A stretch of 63,934 nucleotides of DNA. It comes from Candidatus Latescibacterota bacterium (GTDB lineage Bacteria > Latescibacterota > UBA2968 > UBA8231). A program made the position numbers and the translations under genes. The stretch spans positions 1 through 63,934 of the forward strand of contig JAJEFJ010000032.1 of NCBI GenBank assembly GCA_022820485.1. Direction: 5' to 3'. Positions 36,857 to 45,179 of the stretch are shown here, piece after piece (positions within the stretch are counted from its first letter, which is position 1; each line of letters opens with the position of its first letter). The notes beneath the pieces were generated by a model. It did not search any database. It saw only the letters and a program-made list of their open reading frames with translations, and was not told the DNA's origin.

Positions 36857-36886
36857 ACGCAATTAATTACGCAATTAGACGCAATT
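36857..36886. repeat. Three direct copies of ACGCAATT
   Basis: ACGCAATT begins at 36857, 36869 and 36879, spaced 12 and 10 bp, in an AT-rich 197-bp gap between the Schlafen-like gene and the DUF1828 gene. One-turn spacing suggests a protein-binding array (operator) for an internal promoter. Confidence 0.5.
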
Positions 36887-37045
36887 GATTTTACAAGTAT
36901 TTGTTTCTTATATCTTTATGTTTATACGTTTGTGTCAACATTTATTGCTTATATCACAATACAGCACAATATTTTACCAAGGAAGCAGACATTGAACACG
37001 ATGGCGAGCTTAGACAGCCGCCACCCATGCAAATGGAGATGTTTG

Positions 37046-37822
37046 ATGAATACTAATATCTGTGAAGAGATACAGAGGCAGATTGGGGAACTGTTCACCT
37101 GCACAGAGCTTGGTGATTATCACCGGATTCGTACGCCGTATTTGTATCCCGATGGAGACAATATCGACTTATTCTGTAAATCCAAAGGTGATACGATTAC
37201 GGTAACCGATCTTGCGGAGACCACGGGATGGCTTCGGATGCAGTCATTGTCGCTGCGCCGATCTCCACAGCAGAACCGGCTGATCGCGGATGTCATTACA
37301 ACTCATGGGGTTGAATTCTACCGGGGTATGCTTCTAGCTCGGTGTCGTCCTGACGAACAGTTGGCTGCGGTGGTTACTCGTGTGGCCCAAGCGGCACTAC
37401 GGGTATCTGATCTGTGGTTCACATTGCGGACCCGAGCGGTCGAATCAATCACGGATGAAGTCGCCGACTACTTGACCGAACGCGAACTACAATTCGTACG
37501 TTCCGAAAAACTAGTCGGCCGCTCGGGACGCGGCTGGACCGTGGACTTTCACGTTCGCACCCGCGAGCGCAGCTCTTTGGTCTATGTGTTGAGTACGGCG
37601 AATCGTTCCGCAGCGAACAGAGTGACGGAACATGTGCTGGCTGCTTGGCATGATTTGCATCATTTCGCGGCTGGACCCGAGGCGTTGAATTTCGTCTCTC
37701 TTTTCGATGATGCCTCCGATGTCTGGACACACGAAAACTTCCTGTTGATGGAACCGCTGTCCACGGTGTCGCACTGGTCGAGGCCGGATGAATTCGAGAG
37801 AGTCTTGGTCCAATCTGCCTGA
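37046..37822 (+). CDS. DUF1828-domain protein of the hsd operon
   Basis: 258 residues from the ATG at 37046, chosen for GGAG 7 nt upstream; the frame is open to 36932. The N-terminal DUF1828 domain shows LGDYHRIRTPYLYPDGDNID and the strand pair TITVTDLAETTGWLRM. A C-terminal region (VDFHVRTRERSSLVYVLST) resembles DUF1829. These domains occur in small proteins tied to restriction and other defence loci, with unknown activity. The stop overlaps the hsdR ATG (TGATG), so translation is coupled. Confidence 0.75.
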   Translation: MNTNICEEIQRQIGELFTCTELGDYHRIRTPYLYPDGDNIDLFCKSKGDTITVTDLAETTGWLRMQSLSLRRSPQQNRLIADVITTHGVEFYRGMLLARCRPDEQLAAVVTRVAQAALRVSDLWFTLRTRAVESITDEVADYLTERELQFVRSEKLVGRSGRGWTVDFHVRTRERSSLVYVLSTANRSAANRVTEHVLAAWHDLHHFAAGPEALNFVSLFDDASDVWTHENFLLMEPLSTVSHWSRPDEFERVLVQSA

Positions 37823-39636
37823 TGCCCACCGACACCACTGAACGCGGCCTAGAAGCCCTCATCTGCACCACCCTAACCGGCTCGTCCTGCGACCCAGACG
37901 CTGCGCCAGCCGGCGAGACCTACGAGCGCCCGGCCGCCTACGGCACCGGCTGGATCTGCGGCGATCCGGCCGCTTACGACCGCGAGTACTGTGTGGACTT
38001 GGCGCAACTCGCCATGTTTCTGCGGGCGACTCAGCCCGATGTGGCCGAGACGCTCGACTTGGCTGCGGATGGCCCGACCCGGCACAAATTCCTCACTCGT
38101 CTGCAAGGCGAGATTAACAAGCGCGGCACCGTCGATGTGCTGCGCAACAGCGTCAAGCACGGGGCGCACTCCATCGATCTTTTTTTCGGCACGCCCTCGG
38201 CCGGCAACGAGCGGGCAAAGGCACTCTACAGCGCGAATCGCTTTTCGGTGACGCGGCAGTTGCGCTACAGCCGGGAGCGGGCGGGGCTCGCGCTCGACCT
38301 CGCCTTGTTCATCAATGGGCTGCCGGTGGCCACCTTCGAACTCAAGAACAGCCTCACGAAGCAGACGGTAGATGATGCAGTCCAGCAGTACCGCCGCGAC
38401 CGCGACCCGCGCGAGAAGCTCTTTGAGTTGGGCCGATGCGTAGCGCACTTTGCGGTGGATGAACACGAGGTGAAGTTCTGCACGCACCTACAGGGTAAGG
38501 CATCGCAGTTTTTGCCGTTCAATCGCGGAGACAAAGATGGCGCGGGCAATCCGACGAATCCCGATGGTCTCAAGACCGACTATCTCTGGCGGCGGGTGCT
38601 GACTCGCGATAGCCTGACCAACATCTTGGAAAACTACGCGCAGGTCCTCTCCACGAAGGACGAAAACACCAGCCGCAAGACCAAGAAGCAGATATGGCCG
38701 CGCTACCACCAGCTCGACGTAGTGCGCAAGCTCCTCGCGGATGCGCACCGCCACGGCGCTGGCCAGCGCTACCTGATCCAGCATTCAGCGGGCAGCGGCA
38801 AGTCCAACTCCATCGCTTGGCTCGCCCACCAGTTGATCGGCCTCGCCAAAGACGGCAAACCTTCGGCTGAGCTCAGGTCGAAGCCCGTGTTCGATTCGGT
38901 GATTGTAGTCACCGACCGGCGCATTCTCGACCGGCAGATCCGCGACACCATCCGGCAGTTCGCCCAAGTGGGGGCAACGGTCGGCCATGCCGAGCGTTCC
39001 GGCGACTTGCGCCAGTTCATTGAGAGCGGGAAGAAAATCGTCATCTCCACCGTGCAGAAGTTCCCGTTTATTCTCGACGAGATCGGTGATGAGCAGCGCA
39101 GGCGACAGTTCGCGATCATCATTGACGAGGCTCATTCCGGTCAGGGCGGCAAGACCACTACGGCCATGTCAAAGGCGCTCTTGGAAGCCGGGGACGAAGG
39201 TGACGACGATACCTTTGAGGATAAGATCAACCGGCTGATGGAGGAGCGCAGGTTGTTGCCCAACGCGAGCTACTTCGCTTTCACCGCTACGCCCAAGAAC
39301 AAGACGCTGGAAATTTTCGGGGCGGCAGTGCCCGAGGCGGACGGCGCGGTAAAGCATCTCCCGTTCCATTCCTACACCATGAAGCAGGCGATTGAGGAGG
39401 GCTTTATCCTCGACGTGCTGGCTAGCTATACGCCGGTGCAGAGCTACTATCACCTCGCCAAGACGGTGGTAGATGACCCCAAATTCGACGCGAACAAGGC
39501 GCAGAAAAAGCTGCGCCGCTACGTCGAGAGCCACGACTACGCGATTCGGCTCAAGGCCGAGATCATGGTGGATCACTTTCACGAGCAGGTGCTGACCCCT
39601 GCAAGATCGGCGGGCAGGCGCGGGCCATGGTGGTGA
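37822..39636 (+). CDS. hsdR: Type I restriction endonuclease subunit R (HsdR), N-terminal part
   Basis: 604 residues in frame, of which the first about 593 are native. HsdR translocates DNA and cuts it. The N-terminal PD-(D/E)XK nuclease region shows LALFINGLPVATFELKN (about 152-168). Helicase motif I is HSAGSGKSNS (about 322), motif II IIIDEAHSGQ (about 432), motif III FTATPKNKT. After LTP (about 39598) the frame reads ARSAGRRGPWW and stops, whereas the motor domain continues one frame over. A one-base loss at CCCCTGCAAG would explain this. Confidence 0.93.
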   Translation: MPTDTTERGLEALICTTLTGSSCDPDAAPAGETYERPAAYGTGWICGDPAAYDREYCVDLAQLAMFLRATQPDVAETLDLAADGPTRHKFLTRLQGEINKRGTVDVLRNSVKHGAHSIDLFFGTPSAGNERAKALYSANRFSVTRQLRYSRERAGLALDLALFINGLPVATFELKNSLTKQTVDDAVQQYRRDRDPREKLFELGRCVAHFAVDEHEVKFCTHLQGKASQFLPFNRGDKDGAGNPTNPDGLKTDYLWRRVLTRDSLTNILENYAQVLSTKDENTSRKTKKQIWPRYHQLDVVRKLLADAHRHGAGQRYLIQHSAGSGKSNSIAWLAHQLIGLAKDGKPSAELRSKPVFDSVIVVTDRRILDRQIRDTIRQFAQVGATVGHAERSGDLRQFIESGKKIVISTVQKFPFILDEIGDEQRRRQFAIIIDEAHSGQGGKTTTAMSKALLEAGDEGDDDTFEDKINRLMEERRLLPNASYFAFTATPKNKTLEIFGAAVPEADGAVKHLPFHSYTMKQAIEEGFILDVLASYTPVQSYYHLAKTVVDDPKFDANKAQKKLRRYVESHDYAIRLKAEIMVDHFHEQVLTPARSAGRRGPWW

Positions 39637-40838
39637 CCAGTGGCGTTGACCGCGCAATTCAGTACTACGAGGCGATCAAAAGCTATCTGGCGGAGCGCAA
39701 GAGTCTGCATCGTGCGATAATCGCCTTCTCGGGCGAGCGCGAGTACGGCGGTGCCAAGGTGAGCGAAGCGTCGTTGAACGGCTTTCCGTCGTCGCAAATC
39801 GCCGAGAAGATACGCGAGGAACCCTATCGGTTCTTGGTCTGCGCCGACAAGTTCCAGACTGGCTACGACGAGCCACTCCTGCACGCGATGTACGTGGACA
39901 AAATTCTCTCTGGCATCAAGGCGGTGCAGACGCTGTCGCGCCTCAATCGAGCGTACCCGCAGAAGTACGATGTCTTCATCCTCGACTTTGCCAACGACGC
40001 CGACGCGATTCGCGAGGCATTCGAGCCGTATTACCGCACCACGATCCTCGCCGACGAAACCGACCCCAATAAACTGCACGACCTGCAAGCGGACCTCGAC
40101 GGCTTTCAAGTCTATGCACCAGAGCAAGTAGATGACTTGGTGAGCCGCTATCTACAAGGCGAGCCGCGCGACCGCCTCGACCCGATTCTCGACACGTGCG
40201 TGGAGGCGTACCGGGAAGAGTTGGATGAGAGTGGTCAGGTCGATTTCAAGGGCAAGGCCAAAGCCTTCATCCGCACCTATGGGTTTCTCTCGATGGTGCT
40301 GCCGTACGCCAATGCAGAGTGGGAGAAGCGCGCGATCTTCCTCAACCTGCTGGTGCCGAAGCTGCCCGCTCCGAGGGAGGAGGATATGTCGAGGGGCATT
40401 CTCGAAGCCATCGACATGGATAGCTACCGAGTGGAGAAGCAGTTGATGATGAGCATCCAACTGCCCGATGGTGACGGCGAGATCGAGCCGGTGCCGGTCG
40501 CTGGTGGCGGCGGGAAGTCCGATCCAGAGTTAGAGCGGCTTTCCAACATCGTCAAGGCATTCAACGAGCGGTTCGGGAACATCCCTTGGGAGGATGCCGA
40601 CCGGGTGCATCGCCTAATCACCGAAGATATTCCAGCGCGCGTGGAGGCCGATGAGAAGTACCGCAACGCGCGGGAAAACTCCGACCGGCAGAACGCGCGC
40701 ATTGAACTGGATAAAGCCGTGTCGCGTGTGATGAACTCCATGATCAACGACGATACTCAGTTGTTCAGAAAATTTGCGGACGACGAAGGCTTCAAGCGCT
40801 GGCTGACGGACGCCGTATTCGACCTGACCTACAAGTAG
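39627..40838 (+). CDS. hsdR: HsdR, C-terminal part (helicase domain 2 and helical tail)
   Basis: 403 residues from an internal ATG; native sequence in this frame already begins about 20 bp earlier (KIGGQARAMVVT). It contains the second RecA-like domain with FLVCADKFQTGYDEPLLHAM and VQTLSRLNRAYP (motifs V and VI), then a long helical C-terminus that binds HsdM. Alone it lacks the nuclease and Walker A. Joined to 37822-39600 it gives a normal HsdR of about 1,000 residues, so this is one split gene. The internal ATG may allow separate translation. Confidence 0.92.
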   Translation: MVVTSGVDRAIQYYEAIKSYLAERKSLHRAIIAFSGEREYGGAKVSEASLNGFPSSQIAEKIREEPYRFLVCADKFQTGYDEPLLHAMYVDKILSGIKAVQTLSRLNRAYPQKYDVFILDFANDADAIREAFEPYYRTTILADETDPNKLHDLQADLDGFQVYAPEQVDDLVSRYLQGEPRDRLDPILDTCVEAYREELDESGQVDFKGKAKAFIRTYGFLSMVLPYANAEWEKRAIFLNLLVPKLPAPREEDMSRGILEAIDMDSYRVEKQLMMSIQLPDGDGEIEPVPVAGGGGKSDPELERLSNIVKAFNERFGNIPWEDADRVHRLITEDIPARVEADEKYRNARENSDRQNARIELDKAVSRVMNSMINDDTQLFRKFADDEGFKRWLTDAVFDLTYK

Positions 40839-40919
40839 CCGTGCGTGTATCCTCATAGGGGCCATTGGCATTTTTGCCGGGACTTTTAGATTGTATAGGT
40901 ATAGGTAGAGGACAAACGG

Positions 40920-41537
40920 GTGATACAGCGCGCATACATACATCTCATCTGGATCGGCTTGCTGTTGGCGAGCGGGGCCGAGGCCGTGCGCATCCAAGAC
41001 GCCGTGCCCGAGGAGGTGCCCAAGCGGCAGCGCGACGGGTACTATGCTGCAGTAGGCTTGGGTTTTATCAACTTGGATCATCGCGGCGCGGGCGTGCGCG
41101 TTCCCTTGGGGTTTAGGGCCGTTTTCAACCGCTTGCGCCTCATCGGCTCGGTCAATGCGCTCGATGTGAGTTTTCACGAAGGCGACGATTACGATCCGCG
41201 TTACTTCCGGCCCTATCCCAACCGTACCTACTGCTTTGATACGCGGACTGGATACCGCGTGGCGGATTACCGCTGCTCGGGCGGCACGGATTGGCTGCGC
41301 TCGCTCAGTGGGGATCTGGCCTATATTGTCCTCGACGAGGTGTGGATCGCCGGCCGACCGGGCAAGCTGTTCGCCGGGTTGGGCTATCGCCACTTAGACC
41401 CAGCGACGGCGTATGGTACCTTGGGGATGTTTTTCGATGCGCCAGGCCGCACCGTCGGCAGCTTCAAGGTCCTAGTCGGCAGGGGCTACGTCACCTTGGG
41501 CTTGCTGTGGGGCTTTGATTTGCGCCGCGTCTTTTAG
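40920..41537 (+). CDS. Secreted protein, possible small outer-membrane beta-barrel
   Basis: 205 residues from a GTG with AGAGG upstream. Signal peptide MIQRAYIHLIWIGLLLASGA, cleavage near AEA. The mature part has alternating short beta-strands ending in VTLGLLWGFDLRRVF, with a C-terminal Phe as is usual for outer-membrane barrels. Two cysteines (YCFDTRTG and RCSGG) may pair. It shares no recognised family. It lies 81 bp after hsdR but has nothing in common with the restriction operon. Confidence 0.6.
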   Translation: MIQRAYIHLIWIGLLLASGAEAVRIQDAVPEEVPKRQRDGYYAAVGLGFINLDHRGAGVRVPLGFRAVFNRLRLIGSVNALDVSFHEGDDYDPRYFRPYPNRTYCFDTRTGYRVADYRCSGGTDWLRSLSGDLAYIVLDEVWIAGRPGKLFAGLGYRHLDPATAYGTLGMFFDAPGRTVGSFKVLVGRGYVTLGLLWGFDLRRVF

Positions 41538-41553
41538 AGGGCGTAAATGATCC

Positions 41554-41578
41554 GCAGATGGACGCAGATGGACGCAGA
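41554..41578. repeat. Tandem 10-bp repeat (GCAGATGGAC)
   Basis: GCAGATGGAC occurs at 41554-41563 and 41564-41573, with a third partial copy. It resembles the short intergenic (GATxxACGCA)n repeats scattered through many environmental and cyanobacterial genomes. It sits between two exported-protein genes. Confidence 0.6.
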
Positions 41579-41635
41579 ATAGCAGAAACAAGATTATCCG
41601 TTTCTCGAATCGTTCAAGTCATTCAGGATTGCCGT

Positions 41636-44185
41636 ATGATCGCCTGGGTCCTTTGCGCTGCCTTGGCTCTCGCACCTGTGGGCGCTGCTGCGCAGACGCT
41701 GTCTGCCGAAGTGCATCCGGGCCTGCTTTTTTCTAGCAAAGATATTCCCCTACTCAAAGAGCGCATCCAGCGCGAACCGTATGCCACGTGGTGGCGGACC
41801 GTGTTGCAGCGGGCGCGGAACGCCCCGGCGACCTTTGTTGACGAACGCGCCGAAGTCCGCTACGCCAAGTCCCTCGCCTTTGCTTGGCTGATGACCGATA
41901 ATGCCGCGTTTGCCGAGCGCGCGTTGGAGGTGATGCAGGGGGTGGCGTTCCCGCCGCGAGGGGGCGATTTGGGCGAGCCGCACAACGAGGGCGAGGTCGT
42001 GGCCCAGTACGCGGTGGCGTACGACATCCTGCACTCTTATGCTACGGCCCACGACCCCCAGGCCCTGCAGGAGATGCGGTCGATCCTCGGCGAGGAAGCC
42101 GACCGTCTGTGGAAGGGCATTGTGATTGGCGAGGTGGGGTTTGGGCTGTTCCCAGTCAAAATTCGCTTGCACGAGACTCCGCATCTCGACAACTGGCACA
42201 TCCGTGCGTACGGCGGCCTCGGGCTGGCGGCCATGGCCTTGAGCGAGTACACCAATGGCGAGGGCACGCCGCAGGAATGGGCTGATCGCGCCTTGGAGAT
42301 GGTCACCAGCAGCCTCGACTTCCAGATCGAAGGGAGGGACGGGGGATACGCGGAGGGGCCGTTCTACAGCCGCTACGCCGCAGATGTCTATTTGCCCTAC
42401 TTGTTCGCGCTCAAGAACCGCACCGGCTTGGACTTGTTTGCCGATCCCAAGATCGAGAAGATGCACGCGTGGTCCCTGAACCTGCGGCTGCCCAATGGCC
42501 GGCGGCCCAACATCGACGACGGCCACTTAGACGATTTCTACGGGCATTACCTAGCGGCTGTGCAAGCCAACGGCGGGGTCCATCGCTGGGACTGGGAAAA
42601 CAACGAGCGCGGCCTGTACGTGCGCCAGTTTTCCGAGATGGACGCCATTGCCCTGTACGACGACAGTGTGCCCGCGCAAGAGCCGACGCACGGCCCGTCG
42701 GTTTTTATGCCGGGGGCTGGCGACGCCGTCTTCCGCAGCGACTGGTCGGCCGCAGCCACGTACATGCTCTTGCGCGGTGAAAACGGCACGGCCCGCGAGC
42801 ACGGGTTCGCGCACGAGCATCCCGACGGGACCAGCTTTGTGATTTACGCTGGTGGCGAGATGCTGGCTGTGGATGCGGGGTACATCAATTTTGACAACCA
42901 CGACAAGGTCAACAAAGGTAGCAATCACAACGTGGTGCTGGTCGATGGCAAGGGGCCGCCGCGCCGGATCTTGCCCGTGGTGGGGACCATCGGCGACCGC
43001 AACGACGCTTTTATCGAGGGATTTTTCACGAGTGCTGCTGGCGACTACGCGGAAGTCCGCGCTGCCTATCGGGGGGTCGAATTGAGGCGGCGGGTCTTTT
43101 TTGCGGACCACAGGTACTTCATCGTGGCCGACGAAATTGACGATCCGGGCCGTCGCCACGCCTACGAGTGGCGGCTGCACGGCAATGGCGGTGGCACCAC
43201 TGGGGGAACGTATGCGCGCACGGGCAACTTGGCGCGTTGGACGCGGGACAAGGCCGAGTTGCTGGCGTTTTTGCCCGATCAGCCCGGCCGAGTTGCTCTT
43301 GAGAGCGAGGCGCTCCACTCCTTTGACTATCGCCAAGAGCGGACCCACGCGGTGTTGCGGGTGCAGCAAGAGGGCGTCGATGGGAGGTACCTAGCGGTGT
43401 TGTACCCGCGGACGCGCAGGGAGGCCAAGCCGGTGTTTGAGACCGCGTCCGCACAAGGAGCCGAGGCGGCTTTGGTGGCGTTGGCTGGGGTGCGGGATGT
43501 GGCTTGGCTGCGCAACGGCAATGCGTCTGAGGTCGCCGTATCCGGGCCGGACGCGAGCTTGGTCAGTGACGCCCGCTTCGGCTATGTCCGCTATGTCGAT
43601 GGGCAGCTCTCCCGCTTTGTAGCGCAAGACGCGACTTACCTTTTGGCCGACGGAGAGACGGTGTTCCGTGCCAGTGAAATGATAGACGTGAGCTTGGAGC
43701 GAGACGACTATGCGGGTTTTGTGCGCGGCCCCGACGCGGGCTATCAGTTAAGAATGCCCCATTTGGGGAACGAGTGGACAGCGGCTCGCTTTCTCGGCGG
43801 CGCATGGCGGAGTACAGTCGTCGAAGGCGACCTGATAGTACTGGAGCTAGCGGGAGAAGGGACGCTAGAACTGAGCGCTGACCAGCACGTTGAAGCGCAA
43901 AAGGGGATGCAGCCGCGTCCCAAGCACTACGCCTTGCACCCCAACGCGCCCAATCCGTTCAACCCGACGACCAAAATCCGCTTTGATTTGCCCACTTCCA
44001 GCTTGGTGCGGCTGACGGTGTACAACGTCTTAGGGCAGGAGGTCGCGCGGCTGGTGGAGAGACGGATGCCGTCAGGGCGACACGAGGTGGAGTGGGACGC
44101 GTCTGGCTACCGGAGCGGCCTCTATTTTTATGCGCTTAAAGCCGGTTCCTACCGCGCGCAGCGCAAGATGATTCTGCTGCGCTGA
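41636..44185 (+). CDS. Heparinase II/III-like polysaccharide lyase with C-terminal T9SS/FlgD-like domain
   Basis: 849 residues from the ATG at 41636, which starts the signal peptide MIAWVLCAALALAPVGAAAQ. An (alpha/alpha) toroid (about 30-370) includes LDNWHIRAYGGLG and GGYAEGPFYSRYAADVY. A beta-sandwich with the heparinase II/III core HEHPDGTSFVIYAGGEML plus VDAGY follows (about 395-420). The last 85 residues (LHPNAPNPFNPTTKIRF, VYNVLGQEV, SGLYFYAL) are the type-A sorting or FlgD-like module common in FCB-group secreted proteins. It probably cleaves acidic, perhaps sulfated or uronic, glycans outside the cell. Confidence 0.85.
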   Translation: MIAWVLCAALALAPVGAAAQTLSAEVHPGLLFSSKDIPLLKERIQREPYATWWRTVLQRARNAPATFVDERAEVRYAKSLAFAWLMTDNAAFAERALEVMQGVAFPPRGGDLGEPHNEGEVVAQYAVAYDILHSYATAHDPQALQEMRSILGEEADRLWKGIVIGEVGFGLFPVKIRLHETPHLDNWHIRAYGGLGLAAMALSEYTNGEGTPQEWADRALEMVTSSLDFQIEGRDGGYAEGPFYSRYAADVYLPYLFALKNRTGLDLFADPKIEKMHAWSLNLRLPNGRRPNIDDGHLDDFYGHYLAAVQANGGVHRWDWENNERGLYVRQFSEMDAIALYDDSVPAQEPTHGPSVFMPGAGDAVFRSDWSAAATYMLLRGENGTAREHGFAHEHPDGTSFVIYAGGEMLAVDAGYINFDNHDKVNKGSNHNVVLVDGKGPPRRILPVVGTIGDRNDAFIEGFFTSAAGDYAEVRAAYRGVELRRRVFFADHRYFIVADEIDDPGRRHAYEWRLHGNGGGTTGGTYARTGNLARWTRDKAELLAFLPDQPGRVALESEALHSFDYRQERTHAVLRVQQEGVDGRYLAVLYPRTRREAKPVFETASAQGAEAALVALAGVRDVAWLRNGNASEVAVSGPDASLVSDARFGYVRYVDGQLSRFVAQDATYLLADGETVFRASEMIDVSLERDDYAGFVRGPDAGYQLRMPHLGNEWTAARFLGGAWRSTVVEGDLIVLELAGEGTLELSADQHVEAQKGMQPRPKHYALHPNAPNPFNPTTKIRFDLPTSSLVRLTVYNVLGQEVARLVERRMPSGRHEVEWDASGYRSGLYFYALKAGSYRAQRKMILLR

Positions 44186-44247
44186 CTAGAAACCATCTCA
44201 TACATGCCATCGGCTCCATAGGATCAGCCCTTGCGTCTGTCAAATAA

Positions 44248-44268
44248 GGGCGACCACAAGGGTCGCCC
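44248..44268. repeat. REP-like hairpin GGGCGACC-ACAA-GGGTCGCCC
   Basis: An 8-bp near-perfect stem (one bulged G) around ACAA, followed by CTACATTC. It resembles an intergenic palindrome met in many unrelated environmental genomes. It separates the convergent heparinase and ytoQ genes and may terminate both. Confidence 0.65.
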
Positions 44269-44275
44269 CTACATT

Positions 44276-44719
44276 CTACTTTTCGATGACGTAGCGCAGT
44301 ATGTCCGCGACTTGCTCGGGCTCACTCGCCACGGCGAGCGCGGCCGCATCCACTTCCTTGAGCGCGTGTTGCAACTCGGGCGGGTGGAGGACGATCAGCG
44401 GCTTGTTGCAGGCGGCGGCAAACCCCGCGTCAAAAGCCGCGTTCCACTGGCGGTACTGATCGCCGAAGCGCACTACCACCACGTCGGCGTCGCGGATTAG
44501 GGTGCGGGTGCGGATGGCGTTGAGTTGTGCGCCTTTGTGATCCTTCCAAAAGCTGCTTTTCTCTGGCCCGAGAATATCGACGCCGCAGTTGTCGCTGGCT
44601 GCGTGATCGGTGACCGGAGCGGAGAATTCGACTGGCAGGTCGCTGGCCGCTTGGACGATGCGCTCGCGCCAGTCGCTGTGAATCTCGCCGGATAGATAGA
44701 CTTTCCACTGTTTGGACAT
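44276..44719 (-). CDS. YtoQ-family protein
   Basis: 147 residues with the YtoQ layout: WKVYLSGEIHSDWRERI, TDHAASDNCGVDILG, FWKDHKGAQLNAIRTRTLI and VVVRFGDQYRQWNAAFDAG. The fold is like nucleoside 2-deoxyribosyltransferases (Rossmann-type), but the substrate of YtoQ is unknown. It is cytoplasmic with no signal. It stands alone between the heparinase gene and a small helical protein gene. Confidence 0.88.
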   Translation of the reverse strand: MSKQWKVYLSGEIHSDWRERIVQAASDLPVEFSAPVTDHAASDNCGVDILGPEKSSFWKDHKGAQLNAIRTRTLIRDADVVVVRFGDQYRQWNAAFDAGFAAACNKPLIVLHPPELQHALKEVDAAALAVASEPEQVADILRYVIEK

Positions 44720-44851
44720 GGGGTTCCTTTGGGCGTGGTGAGTGGGATAATAGAGGGCGGACGACGCAATTTGTCGCGATTGCGGCCAGCCGCTATCTTT
44801 TTTGCGATGTTAAGGCCGTAGTCAGGCGATGTCAACCTAGGAGAGTTTGCC

Positions 44852-45145
44852 ATGAAATCAGCACTTGAGCTGGCCATGGAAAAGGCCAACGAGGCGGTTG
44901 GGGGTGCAGAGGGGATTAAGCTGACAGACGAGCAGAAAGAGGCCATAGACCAAGTGCGCAAGCAGTACGAGGCCAAGTGGGCCGAGCAAGAAATCGCGTT
45001 TACGGGCCAGCTAGAGCAGGCCACGGGCGCAGACCCGCAGGCCCTTGCCGAAGCGCGCCGCCAAGTGCAGGAGCAAATGAGCAAAGTTCGCAATGAGCTT
45101 TTTGCCGAGCGCGACGCCAAAATAGAGGCGATTCGCAACCAGTAG
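44852..45145 (+). CDS. Small helical hypothetical protein
   Basis: 97 residues with AGGAG 7 nt before the ATG. It is almost entirely charged helix (DEQKEAIDQVRKQYEAKWAE, QVQEQMSKVRNELFAERD), probably one or two coiled-coil hairpins. No signal and no family recognised. Codon use fits its neighbours, which together with the ribosome site argues for a real gene. Confidence 0.6.
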   Translation: MKSALELAMEKANEAVGGAEGIKLTDEQKEAIDQVRKQYEAKWAEQEIAFTGQLEQATGADPQALAEARRQVQEQMSKVRNELFAERDAKIEAIRNQ

Positions 45146-45179
45146 TGCGCGGCTACTCCTCAACCCACCGGGGCTAATT

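Noticed and set aside
36857..36886. CRISPR array
   Set aside because: Only three 8-bp units at 10-12 bp spacing; no spacers and no cas genes in the window.
40614..41393. 259-codon minus frame across the hsdR end and the barrel-like gene
   Set aside because: Shadow of two plus-strand genes, one of them certain.
41636..44185. Evidence for a type IX secretion system
   Set aside because: A sorting-like C-terminal domain is present, but no Por/Spr/Gld component is in the window and FlgD-like domains look similar, so the route cannot be stated.
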